Assembly: GCA_016176745.1 (NCBI GenBank) | Contig: JACOWO010000182.1 | Location: 1 to 5,419, forward strand | Direction of reading: 5' to 3' | Length of the DNA stretch: 5,419 nucleotides | From: Nitrosopumilales archaeon | GTDB taxonomy: Archaea > Thermoproteota > Nitrososphaeria > Nitrososphaerales > Nitrosopumilaceae | In this document: piece by piece, positions 1 through 4,835 of the stretch | Position numbering within the stretch: the first letter of the stretch is position 1 | How the letters are laid out: each line of letters starts with the position of its first letter | Position numbers and translations under genes: made by a program | Notes under the pieces: model-generated | Seen by the model: only the letters and a program-made list of their open reading frames with translations | What the model was told of the DNA's origin: nothing | Databases searched by the model: none

Positions 1-57
1 TACACCAGCTATAACAGCCAAAAAGACGAAGATTGTACTAGTTGTTGTAATCTTCAT
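1..57 (-). CDS. N-terminus of a secreted or membrane protein (partial, signal peptide only)
   Basis: The minus strand has an ATG at 57-55 followed by 19 sense codons up to the window edge. The peptide begins M-K-I-T-T-T-S-T and continues with the hydrophobic run I-F-V-F-L-A-V-I-A-G-V. A short polar, Lys-containing start followed by a hydrophobic core is a typical signal peptide, and this style of start is common in exported thaumarchaeal proteins. It lies downstream of the CFI-box gene on the same strand, with a 60-nt gap. Nothing after the signal peptide is visible, so the function cannot be named. The start rests on the signal-peptide reading and a weak upstream TATA-like stretch; I see no ribosome binding site. 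Confidence 0.6.
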   Translation of the reverse strand, partial: MKITTTSTIFVFLAVIAGV

Positions 58-81
58 TGCTGTTGGTACTAAAATAGGCAC

Positions 82-89
82 ATTAAAAC
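82..89 (-). promoter_or_regulatory. weak TATA-like box for the minus-strand gene starting at 57
   Basis: Read on the minus strand the bases are TTTTAATG. The box ends 25 nt before the ATG at 57, the spacing expected for a leaderless archaeal transcript. The match to the archaeal consensus is poor and the region is AT-rich, so this is tentative. Confidence 0.25.
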
Positions 90-117
90 CCTTTGCTTGT
101 TTTTCAAAATTACAAAG

Positions 118-963
118 TTATTTTCTTCCAAAGTGGGGAATTTTTGTTATTATCAAGGTAGGAATCACAAGATACATTCCAAAATTTAATAAAATTATTC
201 CAATCCCATATACAACTAACTCTTGCTCAGAATCAATATCAACATAGTCAAAGACTGAAAGTGTTGTAATTAAGGGAGTTATTGAAATCTTGACTGCCTC
301 TTTAAATGCAGGACTTTGTCTTTCCCAATCCGCAATGGTTGGTGAGAATGAATAGTAAAATGAGTTAAAAGCAGACATGAATGCTGTTCCTGAATTTGTA
401 TCTAGTATTGTATTATCACGAATCTCACGCAATTGTTGCACTTGTGGAGCAAGCTCAGTTCCATATGTAGCAGTTGCAATCAAACAACCACCATTTTGTG
501 ATTCACTGCTTGAATGTGCTTCAGCTACTGAGAACTTGAATGATACAGTTTCTAGTGGAATTGGCTGGAAAAGTATTCCTTCAATCTCAATTAATACAAA
601 ATAATCTCCAGACGCATTTACTTCTACAGGAATCTTTACTGACCCCTCTCCTGTATGAGTAAGAAGTATAGGACCAAACACAGTTTCACCCTTGCTTGTA
701 ACTGTTACTTTATAGTCAATATGTTGTTGAATTTCATTAGTTTTTGTATTAAGAAAATCAATTTGCAATTTTGCAGTATCGCCGGCAAATAATTCAGCTG
801 GAATGGTAGTAAAACCTACATTGAGTGTTCCCTGATCAGTTGGCAACACTTGATAATCATTTTGTGCAAATGCAGGATAGAATATGAAAGATAATAAAAT
901 TACAAAATATTGAAATCGCAACAACGATTTGATTTTTTTAGTACATAATAAAATTTGTACCAT
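118..963 (-). CDS. CFI-box-CTERM domain surface protein
   Basis: This 281-residue protein has a Lys-rich start and a hydrophobic signal segment (about residues 14-33, ending A-F-A before Q-N-D-Y). A beta-rich extracellular domain follows (about 40-147), resembling the immunoglobulin-like domains of thaumarchaeal surface proteins. After a Ser-rich linker (151-158), C160 opens the CFI-box motif C-L-I-A-T-A-T-Y-G-T-E-L-A-P, followed by L-R-E-I-R-D. The C-terminal part ends in a hydrophobic segment (about 249-272) with a short basic tail (K-I-P-H-F-G-R-K). CFI-box domains are recurrent C-terminal modules of exported archaeal proteins; the Cys is conserved but its processing is, to my knowledge, not established. 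The ATG at 963-961 is chosen for the signal peptide and an upstream GTGAG. The gene appears intact. Its ligand or role cannot be read from the sequence. Confidence 0.8.
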   Translation of the reverse strand: MVQILLCTKKIKSLLRFQYFVILLSFIFYPAFAQNDYQVLPTDQGTLNVGFTTIPAELFAGDTAKLQIDFLNTKTNEIQQHIDYKVTVTSKGETVFGPILLTHTGEGSVKIPVEVNASGDYFVLIEIEGILFQPIPLETVSFKFSVAEAHSSSESQNGGCLIATATYGTELAPQVQQLREIRDNTILDTNSGTAFMSAFNSFYYSFSPTIADWERQSPAFKEAVKISITPLITTLSVFDYVDIDSEQELVVYGIGIILLNFGMYLVIPTLIITKIPHFGRK

Positions 964-966
964 ATT

Positions 967-973
967 CTCACTT
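967..973 (-). promoter_or_regulatory. likely ribosome binding site of the CFI-box gene
   Basis: On the minus strand AAGTGAG precedes the ATG at 963 by three bases. GTGA can pair with the usual archaeal 16S rRNA 3' end (...TCACCTCC). It would fit a short leader if transcription starts about 25 nt from the TATA box at 1003-1012. Other starts in this window lack such a site. Confidence 0.35.
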
Positions 974-1002
974 TGATTTGCTGAGTTGATAATTTCATCG
1001 TA

Positions 1003-1012
1003 TATTTAAATA
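1003..1012. promoter_or_regulatory. palindromic TATA box between two divergent genes
   Basis: The bases TATTTAAATA are their own reverse complement and contain the archaeal TATA core TTTAAATA. For the plus-strand gene the box ends 24 nt before the TTG at 1036, the spacing of a leaderless start. For the minus-strand gene it ends 40 nt before the ATG at 963, leaving a leader of about 15 nt that holds a GTGAG site. One box could therefore serve both genes, although I see no clear purine-rich BRE on either side. Confidence 0.5.
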
Positions 1013-1035
1013 AGGAATTACGCCAAAATCAATCA

Positions 1036-1713
1036 TTGTATAAACTAGCTATTTTGTTTGCACTAGTTGGACTTTCTGTTCCATTGTTTGTAGATAATGT
1101 GTATGGACATGGTTTGGGTATGGATATGGCACCACCAATAAGCTTTGCAGGTATGGATGTTACTGTTAGCACAATTCTAAATCCAGCTGATATTACAGTT
1201 GGAGATATTATCAACGCCAATATGGCAATACGATTTTTTGACACTAAAACTGAAGAAAATCTAAAAAGTGTAACATATAGAGTAGAGATTTGGCGTAGTG
1301 GAGAACTATTAGCTAGGAACCTATTCTATGATACAGATGGCGAGCTAAACGTAAAACTTAGACCAAAATCTGGTTGTACTGAGACTGAGCTGTGGAAATG
1401 TTCCACCTACTATGGTTTTCCAGATCCAATCAGTGGCGGTCTAACTGCACAAGGAAGTGAAGTGCCTGTAATTACTGGACCTATTTTTGACAAAGGTGGC
1501 TTGTATAACATTAGAGTACAGATAGAAGGAGCTACTAGTCCTAAAACACAAGTAGCTGAGGTTCTAAATTATGATACATTTGTAAGTATAGCACAGAAAC
1601 AAAATTTCTTTATTCAAAATGCACAAGCACAACAAATCCCAGTAACTGTGAAAACTTACTATGACGATGTTGAAAATTTCAAATTTCCCAAAAAGTTTTG
1701 CTTCATATGCTGA
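1036..1713 (+). CDS. large secreted protein with C-terminal tandem repeats, N-terminal part (frame broken at about 1687)
   Basis: The protein begins with a signal peptide (residues 1-24, hydrophobic L-A-I-L-F-A-L-V-G-L core, plausible cleavage after V-Y-G), so the mature chain would start at H25 (H-G-L-G). A beta-rich region follows, with C114 and C122 as a possible disulfide pair. The TTG start is chosen because the frame is open back to a TGA at 982 but offers no ATG or GTG, and because TTG lies 24 nt after a TATA box. The family is one I recognise as common in marine thaumarchaea, usually called hypothetical or loosely peptidase; no catalytic motif is visible. The frame runs correctly to Y-Y-D-D-V-E-N-F-K-F, then gives F-P-K-K-F-C-F-I-C and a stop at 1711-1713. 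The rest of the protein continues one frame over, in the next entry. This is therefore the first half of one gene and not a complete protein. Confidence 0.75.
   Translation: MYKLAILFALVGLSVPLFVDNVYGHGLGMDMAPPISFAGMDVTVSTILNPADITVGDIINANMAIRFFDTKTEENLKSVTYRVEIWRSGELLARNLFYDTDGELNVKLRPKSGCTETELWKCSTYYGFPDPISGGLTAQGSEVPVITGPIFDKGGLYNIRVQIEGATSPKTQVAEVLNYDTFVSIAQKQNFFIQNAQAQQIPVTVKTYYDDVENFKFPKKFCFIC
1681..1700 (+). other. frameshift or deletion junction inside the secreted-protein gene
   Basis: Around CCC at 1687-1689 and the A5 run at 1690-1694 the coding sense passes from frame 1 to frame 2. Frame 1 ends in a short nonsense tail. Frame 2 gives F-P-K-S-F-A-S-Y-A-E-G-K-Q, which reads as a normal continuation. 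One surplus base would explain it, as would a lost segment whose length is 2 modulo 3. From memory, relatives of this protein carry roughly 35 further residues between N-F-K-F and P-K-S-F, which favours a deletion, but I could not check this. Confidence 0.7.
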
Positions 1714-2572
1714 AGGAAAACAGTTCAAGGGTTTGGTAGATGGTGTACAAGTCGATAACCGAGTCTTGTTAATTGATCCATATTCATATGAAGACACTAA
1801 TGTAATTCATTTTCTTGTCTCAGGAACTGAACTACAACGAATCAATAGTGAATTAGGTATGTCACACCATACTGACAAAACAATCTCATTTCAGCTGTTA
1901 CCACAAAGCGTAATATCAAAAAATTCGTTTGAAATAAAATTTGATTCTGGTGCAACTGCAACTATATCATGGGACAGCAGCTATGGTGCAGGGGACAAAA
2001 TTCCATTTGAGATTTCATTTTTTGATGAAAAAGGAAATCTTCTCAAAGATGTTCACTATGGATTTGCAGTCACTGATAAAAATGACAGAGAAATATTTTC
2101 AAATGTAGGAAACGATCCTAAAATGTTAGGCATTATGGCAAGCGAAGGACTAGACATCCAACAGCTAACAATACCTTTACAAGATATACACAAAATCAAA
2201 GTAGTAATTTATGGTCAAGGGCTTAATTACAGGGATAATCAAAAATATGCAGGCATTGCAAGCGGGATTTTTGAAGTCGGCCCAGGCACAAAGTCTGATG
2301 AGATATCTATTCCAGACTGGGTAAGAAGCAATGCAGGTTGGTGGTCATCAGGCCAGATATCAGACAAAGACTTTGCATCAGGAATTGAATTTATGATTAA
2401 AAATGGAATAATCAAAGTTCCAGTAACAAGCAGTGGTAGTGCAAGTACAAGTGTGACAATCCCAGACTGGGTAAGAAGCAATGCAGGTTGGTGGTCATCA
2501 GGCCAGATATCAGACAAAGACTTTGCATCAGGAATTCAATATCTGGTTGCAAATGGGATAATCAAAGTCTAG
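1688..2572 (+). CDS. large secreted protein, C-terminal part with two W-V-x-x-N-A-G-W-W repeats
   Basis: This continues the gene begun at 1036, in frame 2. The first ATG in this frame (1661) lies upstream, in bases read as frame 1 by the first half, so it is not a credible independent start. A beta-rich central region (for example Y-S-Y-E-D-T-N-V-I-H-F-L-V) is followed by two copies of a 37-residue module: I-P-D-W-V-R-S-N-A-G-W-W-S-S-G-Q, then I-S-D-K-D-F-A-S-G-I, ending N-G-I-I-K-V. They are coded at about 2309-2419 and 2459-2569 and separated by a Ser/Thr/Gly linker. Modules of this type are widespread at the ends of exported thaumarchaeal proteins; I know of no proven function, and cell-surface attachment or binding is a guess. 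There is no C-terminal membrane segment or sorting motif, so the product would be secreted or held at the surface by the repeats. As written, both halves together total about 510 residues. Confidence 0.75.
   Translation, partial: PKSFASYAEGKQFKGLVDGVQVDNRVLLIDPYSYEDTNVIHFLVSGTELQRINSELGMSHHTDKTISFQLLPQSVISKNSFEIKFDSGATATISWDSSYGAGDKIPFEISFFDEKGNLLKDVHYGFAVTDKNDREIFSNVGNDPKMLGIMASEGLDIQQLTIPLQDIHKIKVVIYGQGLNYRDNQKYAGIASGIFEVGPGTKSDEISIPDWVRSNAGWWSSGQISDKDFASGIEFMIKNGIIKVPVTSSGSASTSVTIPDWVRSNAGWWSSGQISDKDFASGIQYLVANGIIKV
2312..2386 (+). repeat. 75-bp perfect direct repeat, copy 1
   Basis: These bases are identical to 2462-2536, exactly 150 bp downstream, and encode the P-D-W-V to G-I part of the first module. 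Third codon positions match as well. A shorter near-match (18 bases, one difference) at the end of each module keeps the same 150-bp offset. Confidence 0.95.
2462..2536 (+). repeat. 75-bp perfect direct repeat, copy 2
   Basis: Second copy of the 75-bp unit at 2312-2386. The modules differ only after it (E-F-M-I-K-N versus Q-Y-L-V-A-N) and in the linker. This pattern suggests a recent internal duplication or gene conversion. Confidence 0.95.
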
Positions 2573-2603
2573 GAATAGCAAGAATTCTTATCATGTAGGT
2601 TGC

Positions 2604-2611
2604 TTTTTCTA
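2604..2611 (+). promoter_or_regulatory. possible TATA-like box of the rhomboid gene, overlapping a T-rich stop region
   Basis: TTTTTCTA ends 24 nt before the ATG at 2635, the same spacing as the clearer leaderless promoters here. The T5 run at 2604-2608, 32 nt after the stop of the secreted-protein gene, could also act as an archaeal poly-T terminator. Both readings are weak. Confidence 0.25.
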
Positions 2612-2634
2612 GGAGAAAATAAAACACTCGTACA

Positions 2635-2682
2635 ATGCTTCCACTACGAGATGAAAATCCTCATCCACCAGGATACATTTGA
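2635..2682 (+). pseudogene. displaced N-terminal coding fragment of the rhomboid gene
   Basis: From the ATG at 2635, frame 1 reads M-L-P-L-R-D-E-N-P-H-P-P-G-Y-I and meets TGA at 2680-2682. The start (L-P-[LI]-R-D-x-N-P) is the typical opening of bacterial and archaeal rhomboids of the COG0705 type. There it is followed by a first membrane segment, which is absent here. The catalytic core resumes in frame 2 at about 2672-2684 (D-T-F-E-L-F-Y-D-W). This fragment is the true beginning of the gene and not a separate small gene. Confidence 0.7.
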
Positions 2683-3310
2683 GTTATTTTATGACTGGGC
2701 AACAGTTCCTAGCTGTGTTACTGGTTCAAGTCAAGTATCTGTTGACTTTGGTATGGGACCGCTTCAGGTTTCTTGTCCACCAATGCCATTGACTACACTA
2801 CTTACCTCTATGTTCATGCATGGCGGTCTGATGCATCTTGGAGGAAACATGCTTTTTTTGTGGATATTTGGAGATAACATTGAGCTCAAGTTTGGAAAGG
2901 CAAAGTTTCTTGGAATTTATTTAATGTGGGGCATTGTTGCAGGCCTTGCACACATTGTTATAGAACCAACAAGTCCTATACCTGCAATAGGTGCCTCTGG
3001 TGCAATATCTGGAGTACTTGGAGCATATCTTGCGATGTTTCCCCGCGCAAAAATTACGACAATGATGATGATGGGTTTCTTTTGGAGAATGATGCACATT
3101 CAGGCAAAATGGTTTTTGCCCTTTTGGTTTATCCTCCAGAACCTTTTACCATTTTTGATTGGTGGTTTTGGTATTGCAGGTGGTGGGGTAGCATACATGG
3201 CACACATTGGTGGATTTTTAGTTGGGCTGGCATCAGGAATGTTGTACAAAAAAACCCATGGGTCTGAATTTACATATGGTACGAGATACGGATGGAAAAA
3301 AGATTACTGA
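2635..3310 (+). CDS. rhomboid-family intramembrane serine protease (broken near its N-terminus)
   Basis: Rhomboids cut transmembrane segments of substrate proteins inside the membrane with a Ser-His dyad. Here G-A-S-G-A-I-S-G supplies the nucleophile (Ser codon 2996-2998) and A-H-I-G-G-F the His (codon 3203-3205). The upstream H-G-G-L-M-H-L-G-G-N (His codon 2834, Asn codon 2846) matches the oxyanion-side motif. Hydrophobic segments before, between and after these motifs fit membrane helices 2-6, and the tail is short and basic (W-K-K-D-Y). The core is read in frame 2. That frame has an in-frame TTG at 2600, but the peptide it would give before the core has no rhomboid character, whereas frame 1 from 2635 does. 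Helix 1, about 40 residues, is missing between P-G-Y and E-L-F-Y-D-W. As written, the gene would not make a normal rhomboid. The tautomerase gene begins 34 nt after its stop. Confidence 0.85.
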
Positions 3311-3316
3311 TTAAGA

Positions 3317-3324
3317 ATAAATCA
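3317..3324 (+). promoter_or_regulatory. possible TATA-like box of the tautomerase gene
   Basis: AATAAATC-type bases lie about 21-28 nt before the ATG at 3345, directly after the rhomboid stop. The spacing suits a leaderless start, but the sequence is a weak match. Read-through from the rhomboid is equally possible. Confidence 0.25.
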
Positions 3325-3344
3325 TACCATATTTGCATGTACTC

Positions 3345-3542
3345 ATGCCACTGATCACAGTTTCACTATATCCTGGAAGAAGTCAGCAACAAAAAGAAGA
3401 GTTTGCAAAAGCAGTAACAAAATCAGCAGTTGAAATTCTAAAAACAAAAGAAAACCACGTAATTGTTGTTTTTGACGAAAACCCAAAAGAAAACTGGTTT
3501 ATGGACAAAGATTGCTATAGTTCAGTTCAAAGCATCAACTAG
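3345..3542 (+). CDS. 4-oxalocrotonate tautomerase family protein, aberrant C-terminus
   Basis: The start at 3345 gives M-P-L-I-T-V-S-L-Y-P-G-R. After Met removal, Pro1 becomes the catalytic N-terminal proline that defines the family, and Arg11 is in the right place. An earlier in-frame TTG (3333) would bury the proline, so I reject it. Proteins of this family are about 60-70 residues, form oligomers, and shift double bonds in keto-enol substrates. The position of Arg39 in 4-oxalocrotonate tautomerase appears to be Ile here, so the substrate probably differs and is unknown. The body is convincing up to E-N-W-F-M (W at the position of the usual aromatic residue 50). The next residues, D-K-D-C-Y-S-S-V-Q-S-I-N, lack the Gly-rich ending expected and are simply the start of the nitrilase read in another frame. 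The last dozen residues are therefore probably not native. Confidence 0.75.
   Translation: MPLITVSLYPGRSQQQKEEFAKAVTKSAVEILKTKENHVIVVFDENPKENWFMDKDCYSSVQSIN
3495..3512 (+). other. tautomerase-nitrilase fusion junction
   Basis: The tautomerase reads correctly through T-T-T-A-T-G (3498-3503). The nitrilase reads correctly from A-C-A-A-A-G (3505). The tautomerase end, any spacer and the nitrilase start codon that should lie between are absent. A deletion or assembly join at the ATG(G) at 3501-3504 would explain all of it. Confidence 0.6.
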
Positions 3543-4311
3543 TAAAAATCAAAATCTAACAAAAATTTTGAATTACATTAAAACTGCAGCAAAAAAAGGG
3601 GCAGATCTATGTGCATTTCCTGAATTTATGATGTTTTATACAAATTCATCACAGTCAGCTGCAACACTTGCAAGCTTGGCAGAGACAGTAAACGGAGAAT
3701 TTGTAACATCAGTTGCAAGTACTGCAAAAGAAAATTCTATTTTTGTGGTAGGAACTTTTTATGAAAAAAGCAGGAAAAAAAATCGTGTTTATGATACTGC
3801 ATTCTTGGTAGGAAAATCAGGCAAAATATTGTCCACATATCGCAAAATCCACCTTTATGATGCATTAGGATTCAAAGAATCTAGCAAATTGACAGCTGGT
3901 TCTAAAATTACCATGCCAACAAAAACAAGTTTAGGCAAACTTGGAATGATGATCTGCTATGACCTGAGATTTCCTGAAATGTCTCGCATCTTGGCATCAT
4001 CAGGCTCTGAAATCTTGATTGCACCATCTGCTTGGGTAAAAGGAAATATGAAAGAAGAACACTGGTTGGCAATTAACAAAACTCGTGCAATAGAAAATGG
4101 ATGTTATGTAGTTGCACCTGATCAAGTAGGTAACATTTACTGTGGTAGGAGTATTATAGTGGATCCTTACGGCAAAATATTGCTTGACATGAAAAAGCTA
4201 CAAGGAATTGGAATTGTAAACATATCACTTGATGAACTCAAAAGAACAAGAACTGCTTTACCCTTACTACAAAATAGAAGAACTGATCTTTACAATAATT
4301 TTAAAATTTAG
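3502..4311 (+). CDS. nitrilase superfamily carbon-nitrogen hydrolase, Nit1/Nit2-like (start codon missing)
   Basis: These enzymes hydrolyse amides with a Glu-Lys-Cys triad. All three are visible: Glu in F-P-E-F (codon 3622-3624), Lys in Y-R-K-I-H-L-Y-D, and Cys in M-I-C-Y-D-L-R-F-P-E. The body is about 268 residues, normal for the family. The second half carries the usual W-V-K-G-N-M-K-E-E-H-W, K-T-R-A-I-E-N-G-C-Y-V and V-D-P-Y-G-K blocks. The sequence most resembles the Nit1/Nit2 branch (repair amidases for deaminated glutathione and related omega-amides), but substrate cannot be fixed by eye. The conserved beginning K-I-A-I-V-Q-F has no start codon just before it: the codon where ATG would be expected reads TGG (3502-3504), inside the string ATGG. 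The only upstream in-frame ATG (3463) lies in the tautomerase coding region and adds an alien peptide. Its stop overlaps that of the convergent zinc-ribbon gene. Confidence 0.85.
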   Translation, partial: WTKIAIVQFKASTSKNQNLTKILNYIKTAAKKGADLCAFPEFMMFYTNSSQSAATLASLAETVNGEFVTSVASTAKENSIFVVGTFYEKSRKKNRVYDTAFLVGKSGKILSTYRKIHLYDALGFKESSKLTAGSKITMPTKTSLGKLGMMICYDLRFPEMSRILASSGSEILIAPSAWVKGNMKEEHWLAINKTRAIENGCYVVAPDQVGNIYCGRSIIVDPYGKILLDMKKLQGIGIVNISLDELKRTRTALPLLQNRRTDLYNNFKI

Positions 4312-4763
4312 AGTTTTCTGCTCTTACAAACAAAATTTGAACACTGCCTTGACCACTTTTGTTTTCTACTATAACGAAACAACACAATAGGCCATAGACA
4401 TAATTCACAACGAATTTTGGTTGCACGAAGCTTGGCTTTTTGCAAAAGTGGTGATGAAGCTCTACAGCCATTATAATAATTTGAACATCCCATGAATCGT
4501 TTTTTTGTTGTACGTGAACGAATTACCATTAGTTGTCCAACATGACACTGTGGACAGTCAACCAGTCCATTTTTTGGCGAATTTGTTCCTAAAATTATAT
4601 ACTTTTTCTTTTTTGAAGACCAAGATAGGTATCCATTCTTATCAAAATACTGCTCTATCTCGCTCCTAAACACATTAGCTTTCTTTTCTGTCGACTTTAC
4701 AAAATTTCGGGAATTTGTCAGACTAGCTGGAATAACTCGTACTATGTTTTTTGCAACTAACAT
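4308..4763 (-). CDS. zinc-ribbon protein with topoisomerase I-type C4 finger
   Basis: From the ATG at 4763 the protein has 151 residues. The N-terminal half (I-V-R-V-I-P-A-S-L-T-N-S...) has no domain I can name and is basic. The second half holds two Cys4 sites: C70-x2-C73 with C93-x6-C100 (C-P-Q-C ... M-G-C-S-N-Y-Y-N-G-C), and C119-x2-C122 with C141-x4-C146. The first matches the zinc finger found at the C-terminus of type IA DNA topoisomerases, a single-stranded nucleic-acid binding element. With the many Lys and Arg residues, DNA or RNA binding is likely, but there is no topoisomerase catalytic domain. An in-frame TTG at 4775 would add four residues; I prefer ATG. No clear ribosome binding site is seen. 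The stop overlaps that of the nitrilase (convergent), and the gene is divergent from the thiolase. Confidence 0.7.
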   Translation of the reverse strand: MLVAKNIVRVIPASLTNSRNFVKSTEKKANVFRSEIEQYFDKNGYLSWSSKKKKYIILGTNSPKNGLVDCPQCHVGQLMVIRSRTTKKRFMGCSNYYNGCRASSPLLQKAKLRATKIRCELCLWPIVLFRYSRKQKWSRQCSNFVCKSRKL

Positions 4764-4805
4764 GTTTTGTTTCAATGATTTATCGCAACAAAAATAGTTG
4801 AAGAA

Positions 4806-4813
4806 TTTTTATA
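4806..4813 (+). promoter_or_regulatory. TATA-like box of the thiolase gene
   Basis: TTTTTATA ends 23 nt before the GTG at 4836, so transcription should begin at or next to the start codon. No ribosome binding site is present, consistent with a leaderless mRNA. On the opposite strand the same bases read TATAAAAA, 43 nt from the ATG of the zinc-ribbon gene, so a shared role is possible but weaker. Confidence 0.5.
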
Positions 4814-4835
4814 GGGATTCTTGTCAGCGACAATT

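Noticed and set aside
377..604. A plus-strand open frame opposite the CFI-box gene
   Set aside because: It lies antisense to the conserved CFI-box coding region, and no promoter or ribosome binding site precedes it.
1687..1694. Programmed +1 frameshifting at CCC-AAAAA
   Set aside because: The motif is not a known archaeal shift site, no stimulatory structure is apparent, and two neighbouring loci are also broken, so damage or assembly loss is more likely.
2239..2517. A 92-codon minus-strand open frame with an internally repeated peptide
   Set aside because: It is the antisense shadow of the 75-bp repeats in the secreted-protein gene. The repeat in it is inherited from the plus strand and it has no promoter or start context.
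2312..2536. Repeat pair considered as part of a CRISPR array or mobile-element end
   Set aside because: There are only two copies, in frame within a coding region, encoding a known protein module. No leader, spacers, inverted ends or transposase are present.
2926..3267. A 113-codon plus-strand open frame inside the rhomboid
   Set aside because: It overlaps the catalytic core, whose Ser and His motifs are plainly in frame 2. The alternative peptide has unnatural composition (rich in Cys, Trp and Asp).
4297..4308. A 12-bp palindrome AATTTTAAAATT at the convergent gene ends
   Set aside because: It is very AT-rich and low in complexity, with no GC stem or following T-run, so I do not call it a terminator.
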